Part shown: one piece after another, positions 1-5,931 of the stretch | How positions within the stretch are numbered: the stretch's first letter is position 1 | How the letters are laid out: every line of letters begins with the position of its first letter | DNA from: Thermoanaerobaculales bacterium | GTDB lineage: Bacteria > Acidobacteriota > Thermoanaerobaculia > Thermoanaerobaculales > Sulfomarinibacteraceae | DNA length: 10,075 nucleotides | Assembly (NCBI GenBank): GCA_029938595.1 | Contig: JAOZUP010000117.1 | Coordinates: 1 to 10,075, forward strand | Direction of reading: 5' to 3' | Made by a program: the position numbers and the translations under genes | Notes under the pieces: generated by a model | Databases searched by the model: none | Seen by the model: the letters and a program-made list of their open reading frames with translations, nothing else | What the model was told of the DNA's origin: nothing

Positions 1-184
1 TCCCGTCCAGTTTCGGCATCATGATGTCGAGGATCACCAGATCGAACTGAATGGTCCGGGCGAGCCGAAGACCCTCCTCGCCATCGTAGGCGGTGGTAGT
101 GGAAAATCCCTCAAACTGCAAATTGTGGGCGAGGGTATCTGCAAGATGCTCCTCGTCGTCGACAATCAGGATGTGCTTCTTCAT
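1..184 (-). CDS. Response regulator, receiver domain (3' end cut off by the window)
   Basis: Cytoplasmic two-component response regulator, the likely phosphorylation target of the sensor kinase just upstream. Only the first 61 residues are present. They begin MKKHILIVDDEEHLADTL, with the acidic pair D9/D10 and E11 that bind Mg2+ in receiver domains, and continue to LVILDIMMPKLDG, where D53 is the expected phosphoacceptor followed by the usual MMP loop. The output domain lies outside the window, so a DNA-binding OmpR-type regulator is likely from the style of the receiver but not shown. The start is well supported: a strong AGGAG lies 3 nt before the ATG and overlaps the kinase stop codon. The gene is the last of the visible run that ends with the kinase and is surely cotranscribed with it. 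Confidence 0.93.
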   Translation of the reverse strand, partial: MKKHILIVDDEEHLADTLAHNLQFEGFSTTTAYDGEEGLRLARTIQFDLVILDIMMPKLDG

Positions 185-187
185 TTT

Positions 188-192
188 CTCCT
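188..192 (-). promoter_or_regulatory. Shine-Dalgarno site of the response regulator, overlapping the kinase stop
   Basis: On the minus strand the junction reads TGAGGAGAAAATG: the kinase stop TGA shares its last base with AGGAG, and the regulator ATG follows. Such an arrangement normally gives translational coupling, keeping kinase and regulator production linked. The coupling is inferred. Confidence 0.8.
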
Positions 193-1520
193 CACACCTC
201 GCGGCCGGGAATACTCACCCGAAAGATCGATCCCGAGGGCCCCGTAGCCGCCACCTCCACCTCTCCATGGTGGGCGGCGACAATCTGTTGTACCAGATAC
301 AGGCCGAGACCGGTTCCCCCGGTGGTCCGGGTCATCTCGTCCCCGCTGCGGAAAAAACGGCCGAAAATGAGCTCCAGGTCCTCCTCGGCGACTCCTCCGC
401 CGTTGTCGCTGACCTCGAGCACGGCGTCGTCACCGTCGAACATCAGATCGACCCGTACGATCGGCGGATCACCGCCGTACTTCGCAGCGTTCTCGAGCAA
501 ATTCGAAATCACGATCGACATCGCCTCATGATCGACATCGGCATTGATGTCGCTCGCGATCTGTGCCTCGAACATCACGCCGGTGGCAACGGCCCGACGG
601 CGAAATACCTCGACCGACTCCTCGACGAGCCCGCTGAGGTCGGTGTCGCGAAGATCGATCTCCGACCAACCATCCCCGAAACGCGTCGCCTCGAGCACCT
701 TCTGCACCAAGTCCTCGAGGCGCTCGGTGTCCTCGAGGGCATTGACGAGGAATCTTTTTGCAGTATCTCCGGTGGCACGCCCCCCGGTCACCGTTTCGAG
801 GGCCAGGCGCATGGCCGCCAGCGGCGATTTGAGCTCATGGGTTATCGCGGACAGGAAGTTGCGATGCTGGCGTTCGAGCTCCACCTCTCGTCGCACACTT
901 CTCCACAGCAACCCGATGACCACCAGGAGCAGCACAGCGAAGAACGCGCCCTCGGAGACCATCATCACGATCCGGCGACGGTACTGCTCGAGGAGCCCTT
1001 CCCAGGTCTCGGCCCGAGGCCGAATCGTCAGACTGTCACACGGTTCGGCGAGGGCGACGCCGGCAGGCCCCTCACGTCCGGTGGGGACGACCTCGAGTGA
1101 GTCGCCGACCTCCAATACCCGCTGTCGCCACTCGGAGCTCACCACCCCGCTGACGCATCGACCACCCACCACGACACCAAGCTCGATCGCGCCGGACCGG
1201 TTGAGGCAGGCCGACGGGCAGCCGGCCGAAACATCTGAGATCCGCCATCCCGCGAACGGCTTCGGAACCGCGTCGCGACCCGGTACATCACCCATGAGAA
1301 GGGCGGCCTCGAGCGCAGTGCGCGCAGTCTCGAGCTCGGTCTCCACCCGCATGGCCTCAACCCGTGCGGCCGAAAGAAGGCTCTGCCGTTCGAGATCCAG
1401 GTTTTCCCGGTTGAGGCGGAGAACGAAAATGACCCACCAGGTCAGCTGTGCGTTGACCACCACCATAATGAGCACCGCAACGATCAGATGGCGGACGGTG
1501 ATGGGGCCCTGGCGGCGCAT
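192..1520 (-). CDS. Membrane sensor histidine kinase with a cysteine-containing periplasmic domain
   Basis: Inner-membrane kinase of 442 residues that autophosphorylates and passes phosphate to the adjacent response regulator. Domains in order: transmembrane helix about 10-35; extracytoplasmic sensor about 40-183; second transmembrane helix about 188-206; dimerisation domain with H-box FLSAITHELKSPLAAMRL (phosphorylated His 228); ATPase domain with N-box NLLENAAKY (N340/N344), G1 box DNGGGV (372-377), F-box FGRFF (386-390) and G2 box GGTGLGLYL (401-409). All catalytic boxes are intact. The sensor matches no domain I recognise and has four cysteines (C101, C105, C122, C161), which could form disulfides or bind a ligand. 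There is no HAMP or PAS domain; the second helix runs almost directly into the H-box helix. No Shine-Dalgarno site precedes the ATG; a TATACT box 7 nt upstream suggests a leaderless transcript. The signal is unknown. Confidence 0.95.
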   Translation of the reverse strand: MRRQGPITVRHLIVAVLIMVVVNAQLTWWVIFVLRLNRENLDLERQSLLSAARVEAMRVETELETARTALEAALLMGDVPGRDAVPKPFAGWRISDVSAGCPSACLNRSGAIELGVVVGGRCVSGVVSSEWRQRVLEVGDSLEVVPTGREGPAGVALAEPCDSLTIRPRAETWEGLLEQYRRRIVMMVSEGAFFAVLLLVVIGLLWRSVRREVELERQHRNFLSAITHELKSPLAAMRLALETVTGGRATGDTAKRFLVNALEDTERLEDLVQKVLEATRFGDGWSEIDLRDTDLSGLVEESVEVFRRRAVATGVMFEAQIASDINADVDHEAMSIVISNLLENAAKYGGDPPIVRVDLMFDGDDAVLEVSDNGGGVAEEDLELIFGRFFRSGDEMTRTTGGTGLGLYLVQQIVAAHHGEVEVAATGPSGSIFRVSIPGREV

Positions 1521-1527
1521 GGATGGC

Positions 1528-1533
1528 AGTATA
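1528..1533 (-). promoter_or_regulatory. Candidate -10 box for a leaderless kinase transcript
   Basis: TATACT on the minus strand, followed by exactly 7 nt and then the kinase ATG. Transcription starting 7-8 nt after the box would begin at or next to the A of the ATG, giving an mRNA without a leader, in line with the missing Shine-Dalgarno site. No good TTGACA-like -35 is visible; the -35 region falls inside the AACGTTCT repeat array. The same box and spacing occur before lnt. Confidence 0.45.
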
Positions 1534-1542
1534 GCGACATCT

Positions 1543-1570
1543 CGTTAGAACGTTAGAACGTTAGAACGTC
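1543..1570 (-). repeat. 8-bp tandem repeat, unit AACGTTCT, at the rocD stop
   Basis: Three contiguous perfect copies of the octamer CGTTAGAA (plus strand; AACGTTCT phase on the minus strand) plus a partial fourth. The rocD stop codon TAA lies inside it (TTC TAA within ACGTTCTAACG). The array fills most of the 40-bp rocD-kinase gap and ends 9 bp upstream of the kinase -10 box. The same AACGTT motif recurs at the 3' end of lnt (4129-4165). Confidence 0.85.
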
Positions 1571-2784
1571 GTTAGCACCTTCTCGATTCGCTCGGCGGCC
1601 CAGTCGATCTCCTCGCGACCGATGGTTAGCGGCGGTGCGACGCGGATCACGGTGGCGTGGGTCTCCTTACACAAGAGACCCTCCTCCTGAAGCGCCTCAC
1701 AGAAGCGTCTCGCGCCGCCCGCGTCGTCGTTGAGCTCGATGGCGATCCACAGCCCACGGCCTCGAATTTCCTTGACATGCTTGGATTCCACAGCCTGCAA
1801 ACGCTCGAGGAAGTAGGCCCCGTTCTCTGCGGATTTGCCAACCATGTCCTCATCGATCAGGACCTTCATCGCCTCCCTGGCGACGGCCGCCCCCAGGGGG
1901 TTGCCGCCATAGGTCGAACCGTGCTCGCCGGGGTGGAATACACCCATCACCTCGTCGTCGGCGAGGATCGCCGACACCGGGTACATGCCGCCGGAGAGCG
2001 CCTTGCCGATGATCACGATGTCTGGGCGGATGCCCTCGTGCTCGTAGGCAAAGAGCTTGCCGGTGCGACCGAGCCCCGATTGGATCTCGTCCACCACCAG
2101 CAGCGCGTTGTGCTCGTCGGTGATCTCGCGTAGGCGGCGCAGGAAACCCTCGGGCGGAATCACGATCCCGGCCTCGCCCTGGATCGGCTCCACCAGTACC
2201 GCCGCTACATTGTCGTTCATGGCCGCCGCCACCGCCTCGGCGTCGCCGTAGGGCAGGAGGCGGAAGCCGGGGGTGAAGGGACCGAAACCGAAGCGGTACT
2301 CCTCGTCGGATGAGAAACCGACGATGGTCGTCGTGCGGCCGTGGAAGTTGCCGTCAAAGACCAGGATTTCGGCCTCGTCGGTAGGGATTCCCTTGACCGT
2401 GTAGCCCCATTTTCGGGCTGCCTTGATGGCGGTTTCAACCGCTTCGGCGCCGGTGTTCATCGGCAGCACCTGGTGGAACCCGGTGAGAGTGGCCAGCTCC
2501 TCGCAAAACGGTCCGAGTTGGTCGTTGCGGAAGGCGCGCGATGTCAGCGTCACCTTGTGCGCCTGCTCCTGCATCACCTTGACCAACCGCGGGTGGCAGT
2601 GGCCCTGGTTAACCGCCGAGTAGGCGGCCAGGAAGTCCATGTACCGCTTGCCCTCGACATCCCACACCCAGGCACCCTCGGCCTTGGCAATAACTACGTC
2701 GAGGGGATGGTAGTTGTGGGCCCCGTAACGCTCCTCGAGCTCGATGAACCTGGCAGATCCGGTCAACTCAGCCGTCTGCTTCAT
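1561..2784 (-). CDS. rocD: Ornithine aminotransferase (PLP enzyme)
   Basis: Cytoplasmic class III aminotransferase that moves the delta-amino group of ornithine to 2-oxoglutarate, giving glutamate semialdehyde, and so links arginine/ornithine breakdown to glutamate and proline. Its 407 residues match the family length of about 400. Diagnostic stretches: NYHPLDVVI (24-32), NTGAEAVETAIK (110-121), EPIQGEAG (199-206, with E204 at the family's glutamate switch position), VDEIQSGLGRTGK (231-243, with D232 contacting the pyridine nitrogen), IIGKALSGG (258-266, with K261 as the Schiff-base lysine) and GSTYGGNPL. The K261-D232 spacing of 29 equals that of human OAT, which favours ornithine over acetylornithine or GABA as substrate. 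A strong GGGAGG (2793-2798) sets the start. The last residues TTF and the TAA stop lie in the AACGTTCT array. The neighbours (prfB upstream, kinase downstream) say nothing about arginine metabolism. Confidence 0.95.
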   Translation of the reverse strand: MKQTAELTGSARFIELEERYGAHNYHPLDVVIAKAEGAWVWDVEGKRYMDFLAAYSAVNQGHCHPRLVKVMQEQAHKVTLTSRAFRNDQLGPFCEELATLTGFHQVLPMNTGAEAVETAIKAARKWGYTVKGIPTDEAEILVFDGNFHGRTTTIVGFSSDEEYRFGFGPFTPGFRLLPYGDAEAVAAAMNDNVAAVLVEPIQGEAGIVIPPEGFLRRLREITDEHNALLVVDEIQSGLGRTGKLFAYEHEGIRPDIVIIGKALSGGMYPVSAILADDEVMGVFHPGEHGSTYGGNPLGAAVAREAMKVLIDEDMVGKSAENGAYFLERLQAVESKHVKEIRGRGLWIAIELNDDAGGARRFCEALQEEGLLCKETHATVIRVAPPLTIGREEIDWAAERIEKVLTTF

Positions 2785-2836
2785 GGTCTTATCCTCCCTT
2801 GTGTCACGGTTCGCGGGAACTACGAAACGCAGGGAC

Positions 2837-2848
2837 CAGGTCGACCTG
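2837..2848. promoter_or_regulatory. 12-bp perfect palindrome upstream of rocD (possible operator)
   Basis: CAGGTCGACCTG lies about 53 bp before the rocD start in the 156-bp prfB-rocD spacer. It could be a binding site for a dimeric regulator or part of a folded leader. A second palindrome follows 7 bp away. No regulator is identified. Confidence 0.3.
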
Positions 2849-2855
2849 CAGAGGC

Positions 2856-2871
2856 TCTAGCCCGGCCTAGA
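2856..2871. promoter_or_regulatory. 16-bp near-perfect palindrome upstream of rocD (possible operator)
   Basis: TCTAGCCCGGCCTAGA has one mismatched pair. It sits 7 bp from the CAGGTCGACCTG palindrome. The same spacer also holds two small hairpins, ACCCG-AGTG-CGGGT (2902-2915) and GTTC-GCGG-GAAC just before the rocD ribosome site. None is followed by a U-tract, so they do not look like terminators. Confidence 0.3.
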
Positions 2872-2940
2872 AGACAGGGCTACCCGCAACCTGCACGTTA
2901 CACCCGAGTGCGGGTTCGCGCAACACGCCGAGTGAACGGA

Positions 2941-4051
2941 TTACTTGGTCGCCTCCTGCTGCGCGTTCCAGTGCAGAAACGCCTCTATGAAGTCGTCGAT
3001 GTCACCGTCGAGGACACGGTCGGCGTTGCCGACCTCGTGGTTGGTGCGCAGGTCCTTGACCATGCGGTAGGGCTGGAGCACGTAGGAGCGGATCTGGCTG
3101 CCCCATGAGATCTCCTTTTTGGGCCCTTTGAGCTTGTCGAGCTTCTCCTCGCGCTTGGCCATCTCGAGCTCGTAGAGTCGTGCCTTGAGGACCTTCATGG
3201 CGCTGGCGAGGTTCTTGATCTGCGAACGCTCGTTCTGGCAGGTGACGATGATCCCCGACGGCTCGTGCACGACCCGCACCGCGGAGTACGTGGTGTTGAC
3301 ACCCTGCCCACCGGGTCCCGACGAACAGTAGCGGTCGATGCGGATGTCCTTCTCGGGGATATCGAGGTCGACCTCGTCGTCCACCTCGGGATAGATGTGG
3401 GCCGAGGCGAAGGAGGTGTGACGGCGGGACTGGGAGTCGAAGGGAGAGATCCGCACCAACCGGTGGACCCCGTTCTCCGACCTCAGGTTGCCGTAGGCGT
3501 AGGGCCCCTTGACCAGCAGGGTGGCGCTCTTGATCCCCGCCTCGTCACCCGGCTGCTCGTTCATCAGCTCGACATCGAATCCGCGCCGTTCGGCCCAGCG
3601 CAGGTAGAGACGTTCGAGCATCTGCGCCCAGTCCTGCGATTCGGTGCCGCCCGCGCCGGGGTGGATTTCGATGAAGGCGTTCGACTGGTCATGGTCGCCG
3701 GTCATCTTGGCCGTTAGCTCGACACGGTCGAGGAGCGGCGTGATCTTTTTGAGGGCCGCGCCGAGCTCGGCCTCGGCGCCGTCCTCGCCGTCGCGCACCA
3801 TCTCCAGCATGACCTCGAGCTCCTCGTACGCCTCAATCAGGGACGCGGAGGTCGAGAGTTGCTGTTGGATATGGGAGCGGCGGCTCATGACCTGCCGCGC
3901 GCGGTCCTGATCGGACCAGATGTTGGGATCCTGAGCCTCGGTGTCGACCTCGGCCAGCTCCTCTTTTAGTGCGTCCTCGTCAAAGATACCCCCGCAGGCG
4001 CTGGATGCGCTCCATCTCCGCTTCGCCGGTCTGGATCAGTTCTTCAATCAT
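2941..4051 (-). CDS. prfB: Peptide chain release factor 2, with programmed +1 frameshift
   Basis: Cytoplasmic class I release factor that reads UGA and UAA stop codons and triggers peptide release. The gene is in two frames. Frame one runs from ATG at 4051 (SD GAGAGG about 5 nt before it) through 23 codons, ending ...RLRGYL, to an in-frame UGA at 3982-3980. After a +1 shift, translation resumes at GAC (3981-3979), giving 346 more residues and a 369-residue protein; E. coli RF2 has 365. Visible features: a helical N-terminal domain; the conserved GAGGTESQDWAQMLER stretch; SPF (202-204), the RF2 tripeptide that reads UGA/UAA; and GGQ (247-249), the catalytic motif in the peptidyl transferase centre. 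The stop is UAA. Frameshifting is autoregulatory in this family: low RF2 delays reading of the UGA and favours the shift. An annotation starting at the internal ATG (3888) would lose the first 54 residues. Confidence 0.96.
3979..3993 (-). other. RF2 programmed frameshift site
   Basis: On the minus strand the site reads GGGGG-TAT-CTT-TGA-C: an internal Shine-Dalgarno-like run of G (3993-3989), 3 nt, the slippery CUU codon (3985-3983), the UGA stop and a following C, which makes UGA a weak stop. This is the canonical bacterial prfB arrangement with identical spacing. The shift moves from CUU to UUU, and GAC is then read as Asp. Confidence 0.95.
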
Positions 4052-4093
4052 CTTCGCCTCTCAAGGATTCGCTTCCATCACACCAGGCAGCTC

Positions 4094-4099
4094 ATTCTA
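4094..4099 (-). promoter_or_regulatory. Weak candidate -10 box for prfB
   Basis: TAGAAT (five of six consensus bases) lies 42 bp upstream of the prfB start in the 77-bp stretch between that start and the AACGTT array. No convincing -35 is seen at 16-18 bp. prfB may instead be read through from lnt. Confidence 0.22.
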
Positions 4100-4128
4100 T
4101 CTAACAATCGTTGTCGCCGCCATAATCC

Positions 4129-4165
4129 AACGTTAAAACGTTTAACGTTCAAACGTTAGAACGTT
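4129..4165 (-). repeat. AACGTT repeat array at the lnt 3' end
   Basis: Five copies of the palindromic hexamer AACGTT start at 4129, 4137, 4144, 4152 and 4160 (spacing 8, 7, 8, 8). It is the same motif as at the rocD end, here with more varied spacer bases. The lnt stop and its last codons (S-N-V-stop) lie within it. Because each hexamer is self-complementary, the array can also fold back on itself. Confidence 0.8.
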
Positions 4166-5654
4166 TCTTCGGTCGCAACTTTTCTCTAAACCGAGATGCG
4201 AGGAGCAGGGAGACCGTCGCAACCGCACACAGAACCGCCCACCAGTCGCCGAATCGCGCCCGCGGTGTGAGGCCCGTCATCGGCTGCACATCATCAACCA
4301 GGACCCCGTTCTCTCCCACTTCGAGCCGAGAGACCACCCGTCCTGAAGGATCGATGAAACCGGAGATCCCGGTGAGGGCGGCGCGCACGAACCAGCGCTG
4401 CGTTTCCGCGGCGCGGAGGCGCACCTGGGCGAAGTGCTGGCGCGGCGCCCACGAAAATCCGTACCAGCCATCGTTGGTGAGGGTGGCCAGGATCTGGGCT
4501 CCGGCCCGGACCTCGGCCGCGGCATGGTCGGGGAAGACCACCTCGAAGCAGATGGCAACTCCCAGCGGAGCAGCTGCCGGCAGCACGACCGGTTCGGTGC
4601 CGGGGGTGAAGGCGCCGACCTCGCGCACCAGCGATTCGGTGAAGGCAAATTGCGCCCAGCGCGGGACGAACTCGCCAAACGGCACCAGGTGGACCTTGTG
4701 GTAGCGCTGTGGCGAGACGCCCCCCGGCGTGACCAAGTAGGCCGAGTTGGCGTAGCCGCCGCCGTCGAGCGAGGCCACCGAGTTGAGGACGATCTCCACC
4801 TCGAGTTCGCTCGCCATCCGCTCCACCGCCTCGCGGTAGGCTGGATCGTTGTCCAGACGGTACGGCACCGCACTCTCCGGCCACAGGACGATGTCGGCGC
4901 CCTGCCCGGCGGCGGTCACGGTCATCGTCCAGACTCGCTCGGCGATCTCCAGGGATTGCGAGGGATCCCACTTCTCCTCGAGAGAGGTTCCCGGCTGGAG
5001 GGCGGCCACCGTCAAGGGCTCTCCCGAAGGTGACGGTACCGGTGCGGCGAGCGTCGCGACGGCCAGCAGGCCGAACGCGACGATGAGTGCGGTCCCGCCG
5101 GTGCGGCGGGTGGCGGGCCGCGCGAGCCCCCACAGGCCGGCACCGGTGGCGACTGCCCACCACCCGAGCCCGGTCGCCCCCCACACCGGCAGGGAAGCCA
5201 TCAGCCACGGCCAGTCGGTGAAGGCCGACGCAGCGCCGGTCCAGGTAAAGCCGTACGGGGGAAACCGCTGCAGGACGACGACCGAAACCAACGCCGCCGG
5301 AAAGACCCAGATCCTCCATCCCGGAGGCACCAGCGATGTGACCCCGGCTGCGAGCGCCCACAGCAGACCGAGGTATGCCCCCATAAAGACGAGGCAGCCA
5401 ACCGCCAACAGCTGCGGCAGCCCACCGTACATATGCATGACGGGCACCACCCAGTTGGTGGTGACGACCCAGAAGACGGTGCCCGCGAGCCAGCCAAGCA
5501 GCCACGGCCGCCAGCGGCCCCGACCGCGCTCGATCCCCTCGAGCAGAAGACCCGGGAAGAGCAGCGCCAGCAACGCCAGCCCCGGTCCCGGCATGGCGAG
5601 AGCGAGCGCGAGACCGGAGAGGGCCGCCAGAATCCATGGAGTGGCCATCTTCAT
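4149..5654 (-). CDS. lnt: Apolipoprotein N-acyltransferase
   Basis: Integral inner-membrane enzyme that adds the third acyl chain, taken from a phospholipid, to the N-terminal cysteine of diacylglyceryl-apolipoproteins, the last step of lipoprotein maturation. The first 205 residues are a run of hydrophobic helices (about 7-40, 51-70, 80-106, 114-130, 155-176, 188-204). A periplasmic nitrilase-like domain follows (about 213-455), then a final membrane helix (about 470-487). The catalytic triad is complete: E260 in LWPESAVPY, K320 in RYHKVHLVPFGEFVP and C369 in VAICFEVVFPD. LTNDGWYG (392-399) is a further family signature. At 501 residues the length is normal (E. coli 512). No Shine-Dalgarno site precedes MKM; TATACT 7 nt before the first ATG supports that start and a leaderless mRNA. 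The basic tail KKRSNV comes from the AACGTT array. prfB follows after 97 bp. Confidence 0.96.
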   Translation of the reverse strand: MKMATPWILAALSGLALALAMPGPGLALLALLFPGLLLEGIERGRGRWRPWLLGWLAGTVFWVVTTNWVVPVMHMYGGLPQLLAVGCLVFMGAYLGLLWALAAGVTSLVPPGWRIWVFPAALVSVVVLQRFPPYGFTWTGAASAFTDWPWLMASLPVWGATGLGWWAVATGAGLWGLARPATRRTGGTALIVAFGLLAVATLAAPVPSPSGEPLTVAALQPGTSLEEKWDPSQSLEIAERVWTMTVTAAGQGADIVLWPESAVPYRLDNDPAYREAVERMASELEVEIVLNSVASLDGGGYANSAYLVTPGGVSPQRYHKVHLVPFGEFVPRWAQFAFTESLVREVGAFTPGTEPVVLPAAAPLGVAICFEVVFPDHAAAEVRAGAQILATLTNDGWYGFSWAPRQHFAQVRLRAAETQRWFVRAALTGISGFIDPSGRVVSRLEVGENGVLVDDVQPMTGLTPRARFGDWWAVLCAVATVSLLLASRFREKLRPKKRSNV

Positions 5655-5661
5655 GGCAGGG

Positions 5662-5667
5662 AGTATA
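5662..5667 (-). promoter_or_regulatory. Candidate -10 box for a leaderless lnt transcript
   Basis: TATACT on the minus strand, then 7 nt, then the lnt ATG: the same box and the same distance as before the kinase gene. No ribosome-binding site lies between them. The heptad array begins 8 bp upstream of the box and covers the -35 region, where no TTGACA-like hexamer is seen. Confidence 0.45.
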
Positions 5668-5675
5668 CGAGAGGG

Positions 5676-5706
5676 GAGTTCTTAGTTTTGAGTTTTTAGT
5701 TTTTAG
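5676..5706 (+). repeat. Heptad array A (GAGTTCT/TAGTTTT/GAGTTTT units)
   Basis: About four and a half 7-bp units reading GAGTTCT-TAGTTTT-GAGTTTT-TAGTTTT-TAG. Positions 5676-5698 (23 bp) are exactly repeated, inverted, at 5852-5874 (array B). It lies 21 bp upstream of the lnt ATG. Confidence 0.85.
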
Positions 5707-5851
5707 TGTCCATCTAACAACCCGAGTATTGGTGAGCGTGGGTCGGAATTCACACCCACCATCAATGTGTGGCTGACGGCCGAAACGGAAGGGTGGGCGA
5801 AGATCGGCCGTCGGCCACTCGCTGGTGGCAGTGAGTCACGGCGTCCGTAAT
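5707..5851. other. Structured GC-rich core between inverted heptad arrays A and B; no gene
   Basis: I see no coding region here. The 145-bp core contains an inverted repeat GGCTGACGGCCG (5771-5782) / CGGCCGTCGGCC (5805-5816), which forms a 12-bp stem with one G-U pair and a 22-nt loop. It also has GTGGGT (5738-5743) / ACCCAC (5754-5759) and a small GCCAC/GTGGC hairpin starting at 5814. The core could be part of a small non-autonomous element or a folded RNA; neither is shown. Together with the arrays it fills most of the 247-bp gap between lnt and the CoA-transferase gene. Confidence 0.4.
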
Positions 5852-5880
5852 TAAAAACTCAAAACTAAGAACTCAAAACT
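5852..5880 (-). repeat. Heptad array B, inverted partner of array A
   Basis: Units AACTCAA, AACTAAG, AACTCAA, AACT on the plus strand. The first 23 bp match array A exactly in inverted orientation, and 20 bp (5861-5880) recur in direct orientation in array D (7186-7205). Confidence 0.85.
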
Positions 5881-5897
5881 GACGTGGGGCAGGGCTG

Positions 5898-5931
5898 GAA
5901 TTCAGAATTCCGAATTCCGAATTCCGAATTC
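5898..5931 (-). repeat. Heptad array of GAATTCG, five units, at the CoA-transferase stop
   Basis: Five GAATTC hexamers start at 5898, 5905, 5912, 5919 and 5926, exactly 7 bp apart. The array encodes the last residues of the CoA-transferase (FGIRNSEF) and its TGA stop, so it forms the end of the reading frame. A related array with unit ATTTCGG lies at 7123-7155 on the other side of the same gene. Confidence 0.9.

Noticed and set aside
2902..2915. Hairpin ACCCG-AGTG-CGGGT as a prfB terminator
   Set aside because: The stem is only 5 bp and no U-tract follows it on the minus strand.
2941..3888. A shorter prfB beginning at the internal ATG (3888)
   Set aside because: It has no good ribosome site and lacks the N-terminal region, whereas the upstream frame with the canonical frameshift site gives a full-length RF2.
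3980..3982. The in-frame UGA in prfB as a sequencing error or a pseudogene
   Set aside because: The surrounding GGGGG-TAT-CTT-TGA-C is the known programmed site with exact spacing, and both flanking reading frames are intact.
4294..5637. Long minus-strand open frame (447 codons) overlapping lnt in another frame, and similar long plus-strand frames opposite the kinase, rocD and fadJ genes
   Set aside because: They are shadows caused by high GC. They are rich in Arg, Ala, Gly and Ser, show no domain, lack ribosome sites, and lie opposite or within genes with complete active-site motifs.
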